Assembly: GCA_015698305.1 (NCBI GenBank)
Contig: CP048620.1
Span: 1,824,557-1,888,556 of the forward strand
DNA length: 64,000 nt
Source of the DNA: Candidatus Nitrohelix vancouverensis
GTDB taxonomy: Bacteria; Nitrospinota; Nitrospinia; Nitrospinales; VA-1
Direction: 5' to 3'
Part shown: piece by piece, positions 62,858 to 64,000 of the stretch
How the letters are laid out: the number at the start of each line of letters is the position of its first letter
Numbering within the stretch: the first letter of the stretch is position 1
The notes under the pieces: model-generated
Seen by the model: the letters and a program-made list of their open reading frames with translations, nothing else
Told to the model about the DNA's origin: nothing
Database searches by the model: none
Program-made: the position numbers and the translations under genes

Positions 62858-64000
62858 TCAGGCCTCCCGAACCATTTTGATTTGCGGTATGAGCATGAGG
62901 GAGGCGAAAATCATCATTCCAAAGGACACCCAGCCGATGCTGGCGACGCCGATCTGATTGGCGACCCAGTAACCGATGAAAGGCCCGATACTTCCGCGAA
63001 CGCCTGTCAGGAAGACATGCACCGACATATAAGCCGCCGTCTTGCCGGGCGGCGCGTATTTGGTGACCCATAAATTCCAGGCGATGGAGCCGCCGGCGAA
63101 TGAAAAACCGATGAGGGCGGAACCCAGGCCAATGATCCACAGATCTTCCGTGATAAAAAATAGAAGAATTCCCGTCGCAAAGGACAGGTTCAAAATTATG
63201 CGCAGAACGATGAAGTTGATCTTGTCGAACAGACGCGCCCAAAAGGGAATGAACAGGAAGCGCATGGTATCGGGCAGGATGGTGATGATGAACGCGACCA
63301 TGAAGGGCGACGCTTCAATGCCGTATTTTGCCGATGCGATGTAATCCACCTTTAAAGGAAGCGTCCACAGATTGGCGAAGCCCATGATGAACCAGGTCAG
63401 GAGAACGTAACCGTAGGAAGGGTCCGTGAACAGGTACTTCAGGTTTCCAAATGGGTGCTTGTGCGCTCCCACCTCGATCGGTTGGGAAGGCATGGAATAG
63501 ATGGAATAAGCTTTCACCAGCCCGGCGCATCCAAGAAAAATAAATAACCAGCGAAAGTTTTCGATGTCGGCTTCGAGAATCAATGAACCCGCAACGCCAA
63601 ACGCGGCGGAGACGCCGACGGTCATCATCAGAGGTTTGGAAAAATAGGAAGCGCGTTTACCGCGCGGGTAGTTTTCGCCATAGATTGCCGTTACAAAAGG
63701 CAGGAGCGCGCTCCGGCAGATAAAACCGATGATGACGAGGGCGGCGAAGGCCAGTATGGAGTCGACCAGCCCGGCAAGCGCCAGACCCACTCCGGTGATG
63801 ATCGAGGGCAGGGCGGCGCAGGTGGATTTTTTCCACCCCGTGGACGATGCGTAATGAACCAGCAGGAGCGAACAGAACATGCCCATGAAGGGCGCTCCGG
63901 CGATGGCGGATTTGATTCCCTCGCTGGCGTCGTAATATCGAATCGCAATGAACAGGCAGAAAGTTTGAGAGGCCGCAGTCAGAATGCCGTCGCAGGCGCC
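62858..64000 (-). CDS. Major facilitator superfamily transporter, 5' end outside window
   Basis: The frame is open from the stop to the right edge, so the N terminus is missing; at least 381 residues are visible. Beginning GACDGILTAASQTFCLF, it has about ten hydrophobic segments in the seen part, such as GVGLALAGLVDSILAFAAL, LLTWFIMGFANLWTLPL, MRFLFIPFWARLF and FLTGVRGSIGPFIGYWV. The loop ENYPRGKRASYFSK is in the position of an MFS cytoplasmic motif. An internal ATG at 63886 is not the true start. Substrate unknown. It lies 104 bases upstream of the coiled-coil gene on the same strand. Confidence 0.82.
   Translation of the reverse strand, partial: GACDGILTAASQTFCLFIAIRYYDASEGIKSAIAGAPFMGMFCSLLLVHYASSTGWKKSTCAALPSIITGVGLALAGLVDSILAFAALVIIGFICRSALLPFVTAIYGENYPRGKRASYFSKPLMMTVGVSAAFGVAGSLILEADIENFRWLFIFLGCAGLVKAYSIYSMPSQPIEVGAHKHPFGNLKYLFTDPSYGYVLLTWFIMGFANLWTLPLKVDYIASAKYGIEASPFMVAFIITILPDTMRFLFIPFWARLFDKINFIVLRIILNLSFATGILLFFITEDLWIIGLGSALIGFSFAGGSIAWNLWVTKYAPPGKTAAYMSVHVFLTGVRGSIGPFIGYWVANQIGVASIGWVSFGMMIFASLMLIPQIKMVREA

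Overview
The window is chromosomal DNA of a Gram-negative bacterium: it carries outer-membrane porin, heptosyltransferase and LpxL-type genes, periplasmic c-type cytochromes and an export apparatus for a flagellum. There are no rRNA, tRNA, transposase, phage or CRISPR features that I can support. A membrane CydA homologue linked to c-type cytochromes and to an NxrC/ethylbenzene-dehydrogenase-type heme-b protein, a quinone-linked succinate dehydrogenase of the SdhABE type, and molybdate uptake together suggest a nitrite-oxidising lineage such as Nitrospinota. That is an inference from gene families; no NXR catalytic subunit or 16S gene lies in the window.

Layout. 1-5.5 kb: molybdate ABC transporter (modA, start of modB) behind two ModE-type palindromes, then an RND efflux pump and its adaptor. 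5.8-13 kb: Cache/HAMP histidine kinase, a TatT/TatP TRAP binding pair without permease genes, an OleC-like ligase coupled to an Hda-like DnaA paralogue, and two small envelope genes. 13-20.4 kb: two tandem DegP/DegQ proteases, a lone cyclic-nucleotide-binding protein, ligA and a DEAD-box helicase. 20.7-26.3 kb: sdhA-sdhB-sdhE and a dicarboxylate transporter, then a STAS-like protein whose 3' end is duplicated. 26.3-32.9 kb: gcvPB, LPS/lipid genes, a Trm112-like protein, a CofC-like transferase and hisD.

33.3-39.5 kb is the most unusual locus: four co-directional genes (CydA-like protein, membrane diheme cytochrome c, membrane monoheme cytochrome c, and a diheme cytochrome fused to an NxrC-like domain) closed by a strong terminator, preceded by a long leader with a terminator-like hairpin and inverted repeats. 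The genes look like one membrane electron-transfer complex that passes electrons between c hemes, a b heme and a bd-type core. No cydB is present.

39.6-44.5 kb: rpoZ with a near-consensus promoter, threonine aldolase, a small membrane protein, a porin and an Amt ammonium transporter. 45.1-56.8 kb: a flagellar block fliLMN, fliOPQR-flhB, flhA-flhF-flhG-(small membrane protein)-fliA. Each of its three transcription units is preceded by a sequence matching the -24/-12 sigma-54 promoter. 56.9-64 kb (minus strand): lpxL-like acyltransferase, acpS, a Sua5/YrdC protein, purE, a 1057-residue coiled-coil protein ending in a formylglycine-enzyme fold that lacks the catalytic cysteines, and an MFS transporter running off the right edge.
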